Source: Richelia sp. CSU_2_1
GTDB lineage: Bacteria > Cyanobacteriota > Cyanobacteriia > Cyanobacteriales > Microcoleaceae
Assembly: GCA_012034575.1 (NCBI GenBank)
Contig: JAAUPF010000013.1
Span: forward strand, 1-64,000
Length of the DNA: 64,000 nt
Reading direction: 5' to 3'
Shown here: positions 35,231-43,956 of the stretch, piece by piece
Layout of the letters: each line of letters starts with the position of its first letter
How positions within the stretch are numbered: the stretch's first letter is position 1
The notes under the pieces: generated by a model
Told to the model about the DNA's origin: nothing
The model's input: only the letters and a program-made list of their open reading frames with translations
Database searches by the model: none
Position numbers and translations under genes: made by a program

Positions 35231-36109
35231 ATGGAGTACCGACGGATTATTATTGGGGACGTACACGGACATTACGACGGCTTAATGCTGTTGCTAGAGG
35301 CGCTTGCTCCCGGAAAGGAAGATCGAGTATATTTTTTGGGAGATTTGATCGATCGCGGGCCAAAAAGCGCTCAAGTATTGGAATTTGTCAGAACCAGCCC
35401 CTACCAAACTTTGTTGGGAAATCACGAAAAACTGATGTTAGATGCCTTGCCCAACGGACCGATCGACTTGCGGGCGTGGCAAGCTTGGCTTTTCAGCGGC
35501 GGTGACGCCACGGTAGCCAGTTACAAAGAGACGGGAATGATGCCCTACAAACACCTGGAATGGATGCGCGAGCTCCCGACGCATCTCGACTTGGGCGATA
35601 TTTGGCTGGTCCATGCCGGCGTGCATCCCAAAATGCCGATCGAACAACAGTCTAGCGAACAACTGTGCTGGATTCGCAAGGAATTTCACAACATATCCAA
35701 ACCATTTTTTCCCGATAAATTAATTATTACCGGTCACACGATCACCTTTACCTTTGATGGTATCGAGCCAGGGGAATTAGTCAGGGGACAAGGTTGGTTG
35801 GATATCGATACAGGTGCTTACCATCCCAAAAGTGGCTGGCTGACAGGATTTGACCTGAGTTACCGCAGGGTTTATCAAGTAAATGTATTTAACAAGCAAG
35901 TCCGAATTTTACCTTTTGACGAGGTTGTGAGGTACATTAAACCTCCATCTCAGCCCCTAGCCTTGGCAAAAAAGCGATCGCGGGCATTTTTCAAAAGCAA
36001 GCTTGAGGCCGTTAGGTGCGTCGGCCGAAATTCGATCTGTTTGAGTCTTCGATCGAGCGATCGGAAATATCCCGTTTTCCAGGTTGACAGTATTGCCTCG
36101 AAGTTATAA
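35231..36109 (+). CDS. PPP-type metallophosphatase
   Basis: This is a 292-residue serine/threonine phosphatase-like protein. It has the PPP signature GDVHGHYDG (residue 9 on), GDLIDRGP, GNHE, HAGVHP and GHT, which together bind two metals. The catalytic domain ends near residue 220. The C-terminal 60 residues (..KKRSRAFFKSKLEAVR..) are basic and unlike the core. Most bacterial relatives act on small substrates such as diadenosine polyphosphates or on phosphoproteins; I cannot choose. The ATG at 35231 precedes the motif by 8 residues. Confidence 0.85.
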   Translation: MEYRRIIIGDVHGHYDGLMLLLEALAPGKEDRVYFLGDLIDRGPKSAQVLEFVRTSPYQTLLGNHEKLMLDALPNGPIDLRAWQAWLFSGGDATVASYKETGMMPYKHLEWMRELPTHLDLGDIWLVHAGVHPKMPIEQQSSEQLCWIRKEFHNISKPFFPDKLIITGHTITFTFDGIEPGELVRGQGWLDIDTGAYHPKSGWLTGFDLSYRRVYQVNVFNKQVRILPFDEVVRYIKPPSQPLALAKKRSRAFFKSKLEAVRCVGRNSICLSLRSSDRKYPVFQVDSIASKL

Positions 36110-36119
36110 CGGGGGTATT

Positions 36120-36487
36120 TAACCCGGATTTGGTATTACTTTTACCCGAGTCTAGATCCCCCTAAATCCCCCTTAAGAAGGGGGGACTTTAAGAGCGCTT
36201 CCAGTCCAGATGGCGAAACTGTAGTTTGTTCTTTTAGAAAACCCTTAAGAAGCGGGACTTTAAGAGCGCTTCCGGTCCCCCCCTTCTTAAGGGGGGCTAG
36301 GGGGGATCTAGATCTAATAATTAAACAGCAATCTGCAACTACCTTTGACTAAACCGACCCTCTAAGGAACCCAAAAACTCATTTCTGCGTCAATTTATAG
36401 AATATCCAGCGGCAATTTTTCCCAGAAACCTGCTTGGTTTCCTCAATTTTGTTAGGGTTAATTTACCGGAAATGACATTAAAAAGTT
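36120..36487. repeat. 'CCCCCTAAATCCCCC' repeat region
   Basis: An inverted pair of CCCCCTAAATCCCCC-type copies (about 36155-36210 and 36270-36310) joined by TTTAAGAGCGCTTCC units. The remaining 170 bp before the Mo-oxidoreductase gene show no clear promoter. Confidence 0.7.
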
Positions 36488-39079
36488 ATGACATCAAAAG
36501 GTAAAAAACAGAAATCGCGCCGAGAATTTTTGAAAAAAACCGCCCTCACCGCAGCAGCAGCCGGTGCCGCTAACTTAGCTGTCAGTTGTCAGGGAAAACA
36601 ACCGGAAACCTCAACTCAATCTAAAAATTCAGGCGCGCCGGAAACCGAAAATTTGCCCGATTCTGCCAACAACTCAGCCGCAATTCCCCAACCAGAAAAT
36701 GAGGTTTCCCAAGCAATCGGTAACGACTTTACCAAACAATCGGCAGCATTGAGTCCCGACAAAATTGTTGATAGCGCGTGTCAGTTTTGCAACTCGCTTT
36801 GCCGCCTGAAAGTTCACCTCAAAAACGGGCGAATTATTGAAATTTTAGGAGAACCTGACGATCCGGTTCAAGCCGGAGGTTTGTGCGTCAAGGGGCCGAT
36901 GATGGCGCAGTTAGTTTACAACAGATTCCGCTTGAAACAACCGATGAAGCGCGTCTCGGGAAACAAAGGAGATGCTAATGCAAAATTTGCACCGATTTCC
37001 TGGGATGAAGCTTTAGCAACTATTGCTAAAAAATTCTTAGCCCTCCGCGATGCCAAACAAGCGCGCGGTATTGCTAGCAAAACTTCCGGGAGAATGCCGC
37101 GGGGAACTGATGCTTTAATCTCGCGCTATTTCTCATTACTCGGCAGTCCCAACGATACAGATGTCGGCCCTGTTTGCAATGATGCGGGCGGCAATGCTTT
37201 AGCAAAAACGCTGGGTTTGGCACAGTTTACTAACGGTTACGGACTCGACGGTGCGATCGGAAAAGAGGATTTGGGTTCGGCAAAATACCTGTTATTTCTA
37301 GGTACAAATCAGGCAGAAACTCATCCGGTTACTTTTGCTTATTTGCTGAGACAGCGCTTGCAAACCGCAGCAAAATTAGTTGTTATCGACCCTCGATTGA
37401 CGCCTACCGGCGCGCAAGCTGATGATTGGATCGCACCGAAACCGCATACAGATATGGCTTTGATTTTGGGAATGCTGCATCATATTATCGATCGCAATTT
37501 GTTCGATCGCGAGTTTGTAGAAAAATGGGTTGTCGGTTTTGAAGAACTGAAAAAACACTTAAACGACAAAAAATACACGCCGGAATGGGCGGCAAAAATA
37601 ACCGGACTTACTGCCGAAAGAATCAGACAAACCGCTGAAGAATACGCTACAACCAAACCTGCTGCTATCTTCTGCAATGCCGGAATTTCCCATCAATTAA
37701 ATGCTTTCGACACCTACAGATTGCTGGCATTTCTCGCAGCAATAACAGGCAACATCGGCATCAGCGGCGGCGGCTGCAATTTCATGCACAATACTTGGCC
37801 CGGCGCTTTAAATTTGCCTCAAATCAAGGGCAATCTCCCGCAGAAAGAAGCTGCTTTGCCTGTCGGACCTGATTATTTTGCTGAATCGATTTTAACCAGC
37901 AAACCATATCAGTTAAAAGCTGTAGTGACGGCAGGAAATCCGATTCTCGCTAGTGCCAATACGAAGAAGGTACAAGAGGCATTTAGCAAGTTGGAATTCT
38001 ACGTTTATACTGGCTTGTTTATGGAGGAAGCAGCCTATTATGCCGATATCATTTTACCAGTTACCAGCGGTTTGGAAATGTCAACAGTATATATGCGCCG
38101 GGACGATCGCGCGATTCGCTGGCAGCAACAAGTTGTACCTCCCGTGGGAGAGTCAAAACCCGATTGGGAAATCTGGATCGATTTAGCGCACGCTACTGCT
38201 AAATTAGACACGAAAAATCCCCCTAATTACTGGACGGATAACTTTCCTTTAGAATGGAAAGATTATCGCAAATTATGGGCTGAATTTGTGGCAAATACGC
38301 CGGGAATGGGGGGCATGACGGTCGATCGCATGGAGAAGAGATTGGAACCTTTGCGCTGGCCTTGTCCTACTTTAGATCATCCGGGTGTCAGCACTCTTTA
38401 TTTAGACGATCCGTCGTGGTATCAAGCAGCAGAATCTCTGAATTCACTACATAAAGGCAAGCGATTTTTGACTCCCAGCGGCAAAGTAGAAATTTACACT
38501 CCCGATTTGGAACAACTGTTAACAACTGCCGGACATTCTGCCCTACCAATTTTTTACACTCACCCGGAAGTAACGGGGAAACATCCGACAATTAATTACG
38601 AAACTCAGTTCGTTAAAAATCCCGTAAACCCGCAAGCTGTAACGCCGAAAGTTACTTTAGGTGCGGTATCTTCTGGCGAAATTCATAAGGAATACCCGCT
38701 GATGGGAATTATCGGCAGGCCTAGCGTTGTTCATTTTGCAGGGATAACGCAGTGGACTTATACGGGCAAGCAAATGAACGGGATTCGTTTGATTCAAATT
38801 CATCCCCAAGTTGCCAAAAGTTTGAATGTAAATAATGGGGATAAAATTGTAGTGGAAAGTCCGAGGGGTGCGGTGTCGGGAACTGCGTTAATTTGGGAAG
38901 GGATTCGGGAAGATACGATTTTTGTTCCCAACAGTTTCGGGCCGCTGCAAAAAATGTCTGAAGACTTGGGAACTCCTTTGTACGAATCGGCTAATTTGTT
39001 GGTGGATGACAGGTATTACGACAATCTTTCGGGGCAGCAAGCATACAAGTGTTTTGCTTGTCGGGTAAGGAAAGCTTGA
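36488..39079 (+). CDS. Tat-exported molybdopterin oxidoreductase
   Basis: This is an 863-residue DMSO-reductase-family enzyme. A twin-arginine signal (SRREFLKK) leads to AVSC at about 34, a lipobox-like Cys. The [4Fe-4S] motif is C98-X2-C101-X3-C105-X27-C133, the spacing of the arsenate reductase/ArxA and polysulphide-type branches. Cys230 in GPVCNDAGG is in the place of a Mo-coordinating Cys. LFLGTNQAETHP, DPRLTPTG and the C-terminal molydopterin dinucleotide-binding domain are present. No FeS or membrane subunit is adjacent. The ars genes downstream make arsenic the leading substrate, but thiosulphate, selenate or another oxyanion is possible. Confidence 0.85.
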   Translation: MTSKGKKQKSRREFLKKTALTAAAAGAANLAVSCQGKQPETSTQSKNSGAPETENLPDSANNSAAIPQPENEVSQAIGNDFTKQSAALSPDKIVDSACQFCNSLCRLKVHLKNGRIIEILGEPDDPVQAGGLCVKGPMMAQLVYNRFRLKQPMKRVSGNKGDANAKFAPISWDEALATIAKKFLALRDAKQARGIASKTSGRMPRGTDALISRYFSLLGSPNDTDVGPVCNDAGGNALAKTLGLAQFTNGYGLDGAIGKEDLGSAKYLLFLGTNQAETHPVTFAYLLRQRLQTAAKLVVIDPRLTPTGAQADDWIAPKPHTDMALILGMLHHIIDRNLFDREFVEKWVVGFEELKKHLNDKKYTPEWAAKITGLTAERIRQTAEEYATTKPAAIFCNAGISHQLNAFDTYRLLAFLAAITGNIGISGGGCNFMHNTWPGALNLPQIKGNLPQKEAALPVGPDYFAESILTSKPYQLKAVVTAGNPILASANTKKVQEAFSKLEFYVYTGLFMEEAAYYADIILPVTSGLEMSTVYMRRDDRAIRWQQQVVPPVGESKPDWEIWIDLAHATAKLDTKNPPNYWTDNFPLEWKDYRKLWAEFVANTPGMGGMTVDRMEKRLEPLRWPCPTLDHPGVSTLYLDDPSWYQAAESLNSLHKGKRFLTPSGKVEIYTPDLEQLLTTAGHSALPIFYTHPEVTGKHPTINYETQFVKNPVNPQAVTPKVTLGAVSSGEIHKEYPLMGIIGRPSVVHFAGITQWTYTGKQMNGIRLIQIHPQVAKSLNVNNGDKIVVESPRGAVSGTALIWEGIREDTIFVPNSFGPLQKMSEDLGTPLYESANLLVDDRYYDNLSGQQAYKCFACRVRKA

Positions 39080-39403
39080 GATGATTTTAAATTTTGGATT
39101 TTGGATTTTAGATTTTTTGAGATTGATAATCTAAATCCTGTAAGGGCGGGTTCGCGACTAACTATAACGAAAACGAGAAATTTCCTAAACCCGCCCCCGC
39201 GAGACATTAAGGGCGATATTCCAACGTTCCACAGCCATAAATTTTTTTCCTTACCTTGACTTTTACAGTTAGGATAAATTATTATCGAGCATTATTCCTT
39301 AAGAGGACGCTGAGATATACGTTTGATGCGCTGGGTCCATACATATTTGCACAAACAATGTAAAATATGTATAATTATATTTGATATCGCTCGATATTTC
39401 AGT
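39080..39403. other. Intergenic region with inverted GGCGGGTT
   Basis: GGCGGGTT (39145-39152) and AACCCGCC (39190-39197) bracket about 37 bases and could form a stem after the oxidoreductase gene. Otherwise A/T-rich, without a gene. Confidence 0.4.
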
Positions 39404-39556
39404 ATGGATAGCAATACTCAAAAAGAAGAATTTAGTTATGCTTATATATATGCTGTTGCTGCTACAGCAGGTTATGCTATCCAACGAGCTAATACACCTT
39501 TAGACCAAATCGGAATAGATTTAACGATCGCAGCAGTGGGACAGCAAGGATTATGA
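39404..39556 (+). pseudogene. DUF4365-like N-terminal fragment
   Basis: This 50-residue frame (MDSNTQKEEFSYAYIYAVAATAGYAI..) matches the start of DUF4365 nuclease-like proteins, which are usually well over 100 residues. It stops after AAVGQQGL. The next ORF overlaps by ATGA, so the pair keeps its operon layout despite the truncation. Confidence 0.5.
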
Positions 39557-39858
39557 AGGTCATTATCAATGATTTAGAGGCTCTTAAATCTATCGAACCC
39601 GAACAAGCGATCGGTTAATTGAAAACTCACGGCTGGCAAAAACAAAAGGAGCTCGGCGATCTAGCAGAGATCTGGAGTTATCAAAACTCTAGCGATATTC
39701 AAGCAAACATTATCCTGCCTCATTATACTGATATTCCTGGCTATCCTATGTCTATGAGTATTATGCTGGCTACTTTAGAATCTGTGCTGCAAATTCCACA
39801 ACTAGAGATTTTAAACTCTATTTTAAAATTTTCCAAAGATACAAACATTGATGCTTAA
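39553..39858 (+). pseudogene. ORF with internal stop, DUF4365 partner
   Basis: From ATG 39553 the frame reads MKVIINDLEALKSIEPEQAIG, then TAA (39616-39618), then continues in frame LKTHGWQKQKELGDLAEIW.. to TAA at 39858 (102 codons). The stop sits where a Tyr codon would suit. It overlaps the first codons of arsR. I do not recognise its family. Confidence 0.45.
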
Positions 39859-40189
39859 AAATTCGCCCATCGCCCCTGGTATTGATAAATCGATCGCTGC
39901 TGGTTTTCAGGCCCTTTCCGATCCGCTGCGGCTGCAAATTTTGGAGTTGCTGCGGGAACAAGAATTGTGCGTTTGCGATTTGTGCGATCGACTTTCCGTA
40001 CCTCAGCCCAAACTCTCTTTCCACCTCAAAACCTTGAAGGAAGCAGCTTTAGTTACCAGCCGCCAAGAAAGTCGCTGGATTTACTACAGCCTCAATTTGA
40101 CCCAATTTCTCGCCCTCGAACAATACCTCGCCGAATACCGCCGCTTCAGCCAGATTCTGCCCGCCCGCCCCTGTCGGGACGCAGGTTAA
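39851..40189 (+). CDS. arsR: ArsR family arsenic-responsive repressor
   Basis: This is a 112-residue winged-helix repressor. The metalloid site ELCVCDLC has Cys40, Cys42 and Cys45, the E. coli ArsR As(III)-binding pattern. LSVPQPKLSFHLKTLKEAALV is the recognition helix region. It should leave DNA when arsenite or antimonite binds. I use ATG 39851. Its presumed operator is the palindrome at 40244-40265, in the promoter of the downstream genes. Confidence 0.9.
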   Translation: MLKNSPIAPGIDKSIAAGFQALSDPLRLQILELLREQELCVCDLCDRLSVPQPKLSFHLKTLKEAALVTSRQESRWIYYSLNLTQFLALEQYLAEYRRFSQILPARPCRDAG

Positions 40190-40239
40190 CTAATCAATAT
40201 TTCTTAATATAGTTGTTGCTTATGTGTTTTCCTCAATAC

Positions 40240-40267
40240 TTGACATATCAAATTTTATTGATATGAT
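40240..40267 (+). promoter_or_regulatory. ars promoter with ArsR-type operator
   Basis: TTGACA (40240-40245) and TATGAT (40262-40267) are separated by 16 bp, close to a sigma70 promoter. CATATCAA (40244-40251) and TTGATATG (40258-40265) form a perfect 8-bp-arm palindrome with a 6-bp centre, overlapping both boxes. Such ATATCAA/TTGATAT sites are typical of ArsR/SmtB repressors, so ArsR binding would block the polymerase. Confidence 0.7.
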
Positions 40268-40304
40268 TCTACTGTACCCTTAGTTATGGTGTTGGGTAAA
40301 GCCC

Positions 40305-41333
40305 ATGAATCCCGCAAGCAAGCCCAAAGTTTCCGCACTAAGTATAATTGCTTTGGCAATCGGCGCGATCGCCATGCTTAACTCTTGCACTCAAGCCCAG
40401 TCGCAAGAGTCGCAAAGCATCAAAATTGACGGTTCCAGTACCGTGTATCCGATTACAGATGCAGTAGCCAAAGCATATCAAAAGACAAATGCCAAAGCAG
40501 CACAAATTACAGTTGAATTTTCCGGTACCAGTGCAGGATTTAAAAAGTTTTGTGCTGGCGAAACAGACATCAGCAACGCCTCCAGACCGATTACAAAAGA
40601 GGAGATGGAAGCTTGCAACAAAGCAGGGATTCGCTATTACGAATTACCCGTTGCTTTTGATGCCCTAACAGTCGCAGTCAATCCCAAAAATGACTGGGCA
40701 AAAGACATTACTGTTGATGAATTAAAAAAGCTTTGGGAACCCGGAGCCCAAGACAAAATTAAAACTTGGAATCAGATTCGATCCAATTGGCCGAACAGAC
40801 CGATAACCCTCTACGGTGCGGGTAAAGATTCGGGTACCTTTGACTACTTTACAGAAGCCGTAGTTGGTACTGCTAAATCCAGCCGTACCGACTATACTGC
40901 TAGTGAAGACGACACGGTTTTAGTGCAAGGAATTATTAAGGACGAAAATGCTTTGGGTTACTTTGGATTTTCCTATTACGAAGACAACCAAAGTCAATTA
41001 AAAGCAGTAGCGATTGACAGGGGCAAAGGACCTGTGCTGCCATCGAAAGAAGCGGTAAAAAAAGCTCAATACAACCCCCTGGCGCGACCTCTATTTATCT
41101 ACGTCAGCTATGACGCCGCTCGAAATAAATCAGAAGTACGCAACTTTGTAGAATTCTACATGAAACAAGCTCCGACTTTAGTTGGTTCTGTAGGTTATAT
41201 TCCCTTACCGCAGGAAGGCTACCAACTGATTTACAACAATTTCTACAATGGCAAAGTTGGCACCGTATTCGACGGACAAGCTCAATTTGACTTAACCATT
41301 GCGGAATTATTAAAAAAAGAGGGAAGTTTTTGA
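40305..41333 (+). CDS. PstS-like phosphate/arsenate-binding lipoprotein
   Basis: This is a 342-residue periplasmic binding protein of the PstS family. A signal with lipobox MLNSC is followed by KIDGSSTVYPIT, FSGTSAGFKKFCAGETDISNASRP and AGKDSGTFDYFTEA, the anion-binding loops. It is the first gene after the ArsR-type promoter, and no pstCAB permease genes follow. It may sequester arsenate, separate phosphate from arsenate, or serve a distant Pst transporter. Specificity cannot be seen. Confidence 0.85.
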   Translation: MNPASKPKVSALSIIALAIGAIAMLNSCTQAQSQESQSIKIDGSSTVYPITDAVAKAYQKTNAKAAQITVEFSGTSAGFKKFCAGETDISNASRPITKEEMEACNKAGIRYYELPVAFDALTVAVNPKNDWAKDITVDELKKLWEPGAQDKIKTWNQIRSNWPNRPITLYGAGKDSGTFDYFTEAVVGTAKSSRTDYTASEDDTVLVQGIIKDENALGYFGFSYYEDNQSQLKAVAIDRGKGPVLPSKEAVKKAQYNPLARPLFIYVSYDAARNKSEVRNFVEFYMKQAPTLVGSVGYIPLPQEGYQLIYNNFYNGKVGTVFDGQAQFDLTIAELLKKEGSF

Positions 41334-41372
41334 TTTTTTCAGTTTTAACTCGCGAGTCAATTCAACTACTCA

Positions 41373-42082
41373 ATGTTCAAATTAGTTTCTCAAACAGCGA
41401 TCGACTTATTTTCATCCCAGTGCAAGAGAGAGGCGATCGCTGAATTTCTGGGTACATTTATCCTGGTTTTGCCGGCACCGGTGCCGTAATGGTCAACCAA
41501 ATCAGTCAGGGTGCAATCACTCATATCGGAATTAGTTTTGTGTTCGGGGCAGTTGTAGCAGCAATGATTTACGCCACCGGACATATCAGCAGCGCTCACC
41601 TCAATCCGGCTGTAACTTTAGCATTTTGGGCGAGCGGGTTTTTTCCGAAAAAGCGCGTTGTGCCTTATATTTTAGCGCAGTGTTTGGGGGCGATCGTTGC
41701 CTCAAAAATACTTTTAATTACTTTAGGAAAAGTTGGCAATCTCGGTGCTACTTTACCCCTCCAAGGTAACTGGTTGCAATCTTTAATCTTAGAAACAATA
41801 TTGACTTTTATCTTGATGTTTGTTATCTTAGGTTCGGGATTAGACAGACGCGCTCCGATCGGTTTTGCTGGCATCGCGATCGGGTTAACTGTAGGGTTAG
41901 AAGCTGCATTTATGGGACCGATTACCGGAGCAAGTATGAATCCGGCACGATCGCTCGGCCCGGCGTTAGTTGGCGGCATTTGGGAACACCATTGGGTTTA
42001 TTGGATCGCTCCGATTTGGGGAGCGCAATTAGCAGTAGCAGTTTACCGGGAACTGTCGAACGGATTTCGGGATTTTAATTGA
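41373..42082 (+). pseudogene. Aquaglyceroporin (MIP), frameshifted
   Basis: The N-terminus starts at ATG 41373 (MFKLVSQTAIDLFSSQCKREAIAEFLGTFILV). The rest (from about 41471) follows in another frame: AGTGAVMVNQ, then HLNPAVTLAFW and SMNPARSLGPA, the two NPA boxes. One added T in the run 41467-41470 joins them as ILVFAGTGAV. In Sinorhizobium the related AqpS conducts arsenite out of the cell beside arsR, arsC and arsH. Here the same partners are present. If the frameshift is real, only the 197-residue second part could be made. Confidence 0.8.
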
Positions 42083-42088
42083 AGCATC

Positions 42089-42748
42089 ATGACAAGTTTT
42101 ACTCACAAACCGAGAATTCTGTTTTTATATGGTTCCTTGAGAGAGCGATCGTACAGCCGTTTATTGGCGGAAGAATCTGCTAGAATTATCGAGGAATTCG
42201 GCGCAGAAGTGCGGTTTTTCAATCCCCGCGAATTGCCGATTTACGGTAGCGTTCCCGATACCCATCCCAAAGTGCAAGAATTGCGGGAATTGAGTTTGTG
42301 GTCTGAGGGTCAAGTGTGGTCGAGTCCAGAAATGCACGGCAATATTACGGGAATTATGAAAAACCAAATTGACTGGATTCCTTTGAATATTGGGGCTGTC
42401 AGACCGACTCAAGGTAGAACTTTAGCAGTGATGCAAGTTAGCGGGGGTTCGCAGTCTTTTAATGCTGTGAATACTTTGAGAGTTTTGGGTCGCTGGATGC
42501 GGATGTTTACGATTCCGAATCAATCTTCGGTTGCTAAGGCTTATCAGGAATTTCATGAAGATGGAACGATGAAAGATTCGCCTTACCGCGATCGCGCGAT
42601 CGACGTGATGGAGGAACTTTATAAGTTTACTATGCTGTTGCGAGAGCAAGTGGATTATTTGACCGATCGGCACAGCGAACGGAAAGAAAAAGCGGCTAAA
42701 GAGGCGATCGAACTGGCAAATCGCGCCCTTGAAATATCGGGTAATTGA
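42089..42748 (+). CDS. arsH: ArsH, NADPH-dependent FMN oxidoreductase
   Basis: This is a 219-residue flavodoxin-like protein. [17 protein letters not shown] binds FMN phosphate, and [21 protein letters not shown] and [20 protein letters not shown] are ArsH signatures. The enzyme oxidises trivalent organoarsenicals such as methylarsenite to less toxic pentavalent forms. It follows the aquaporin gene by 6 bp, so they are co-transcribed. Confidence 0.93.
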   Translation: MTSFTHKPRILFLYGSLRERSYSRLLAEESARIIEEFGAEVRFFNPRELPIYGSVPDTHPKVQELRELSLWSEGQVWSSPEMHGNITGIMKNQIDWIPLNIGAVRPTQGRTLAVMQVSGGSQSFNAVNTLRVLGRWMRMFTIPNQSSVAKAYQEFHEDGTMKDSPYRDRAIDVMEELYKFTMLLREQVDYLTDRHSERKEKAAKEAIELANRALEISGN

Positions 42749-42769
42749 ATCACAATCTCCCGGCGATTT

Positions 42770-43000
42770 AAATCGCGGCTACACGCACAAAACCCGCCTG
42801 CGCGGGTTAATATTACCCGGCGATTTAAATCGCGGCTACACGCACAAAACCCGCCTGCGCGGGTTACATAATTCTTGATTTTTCTTCAGTCCGCGAAGGC
42901 GGACTTTGATTTTGTAGCCGCGGTTTCTAACCGCCGGACTTTGATTTTGTAGCCGCGGTTTCTAACCGCCGGGCCTCCAACAACAACCAACAATCAAAAA
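42770..43000. repeat. Two doubled stem-forming repeats
   Basis: CCCGGCGATTTAAATCGCGG..CCCGCCTGCGCGGGTT occurs twice (about 42758-42865), followed by two copies of a GCGGACTTTGATTTTG / GCCGCGGTTTCTAACCGCC unit (42897-42975). They separate arsH from arsC. Confidence 0.8.
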
Positions 43001-43011
43001 TCAAAAATCCC

Positions 43012-43407
43012 ATGAAAAAAGTAATGTTTGTGTGCAAAAGAAACTCCTGCCGATCGCAAATGGCAGAAGGATTTGCCAGGACGATCGGAGAAGGCAAAAT
43101 TGTCGTTACCAGTTCCGGTTTAGAATCGAGCAAAGTTCATCCGACAGCCGTTCAAGTAATGTCTGAAATTGGCATCGATATCACAGATCAAACCTCTAAA
43201 CCCTTAAGCGATTTCCAAGCAGAAGATTACGATGCAGTAATTTCTTTGTGCGGCTGCGGCGTGAATTTACCCGAAGCGTGGGTGTTGCGAGAAGTGTTTC
43301 AAGATTGGCAACTCGACGATCCAGACGGAGAGCCGATCGAAACTTTTCACCGCGTTAGAGATGAAATCAAAGAACGAGTAGAAAAATTAGTTAGTTCGCT
43401 CGAATAA
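43012..43407 (+). CDS. arsC: Arsenate reductase, Synechocystis-type ArsC
   Basis: This is a 131-residue low-molecular-weight phosphatase-fold arsenate reductase. The P-loop C8-KRNSC-R14 carries the nucleophile Cys8. Cys80 and Cys82 in SLCGCG are at exactly the positions of the glutaredoxin-dependent Synechocystis enzyme. It reduces arsenate to arsenite in the cytoplasm using glutathione/glutaredoxin. It lies 264 bp after arsH. Confidence 0.92.
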   Translation: MKKVMFVCKRNSCRSQMAEGFARTIGEGKIVVTSSGLESSKVHPTAVQVMSEIGIDITDQTSKPLSDFQAEDYDAVISLCGCGVNLPEAWVLREVFQDWQLDDPDGEPIETFHRVRDEIKERVEKLVSSLE

Positions 43408-43956
43408 GATTACCATCGGCTCTATATGTAGGGGTGCGCAGTGCGCACCTTACCAATACTAATAATATGTAATGTAGGGTGCGCACTGCGCACCGCAACC
43501 GCTACTAAGAGAAAGCTTATTTGACTTTTTTTAACTAATTTTTTTTCGTTCGATCGTCCATTATTATGAGCAACATTCTTGAGAGCGACGCTCGCTCGAT
43601 CGTTACTAATTATTAATTATAGCTGCTCTCATCAAGCATGAAGTACAATCTCAAGCAATTACCAATTCCCAATTCCCAATTGCCCATTCCCAATACACGA
43701 GTTAAACGCTGCGCAAATATACTCAATGGCATTCTTGCTGCTTTCGGGAAAGATTAAATGTAACTTGGCATACAATCTTCACAACTCAAACTTACCGACC
43801 CCCTGCTAAGTCCTTTCCTAGCCCTACCACCCACCCAAAAAATCTCCCTAAAATCCACCTGAATTTAAGTTGTCAATTCCCCTCAAATCAAGCAAAATTA
43901 AAATAAGAAATAAAATGTAATATTATCTAAATTCTCACAGAAGAATTAATACCTCA
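43408..43956. repeat. Intergenic region with GCGCAGTGCGC palindromes
   Basis: Two GGTGCGCAGTGCGCACC-type palindromes (near 43435 and 43480), CGAGAGCGACGCTCG-like stem near 43585, and CAATTCCCAATTCCC units (43660-43690). No gene is visible. Confidence 0.6.

Noticed and set aside
39145-39197. GGCGGGTT/AACCCGCC as a riboswitch stem
   Set aside because: One stem only, downstream of a gene, with no conserved core I recognise.
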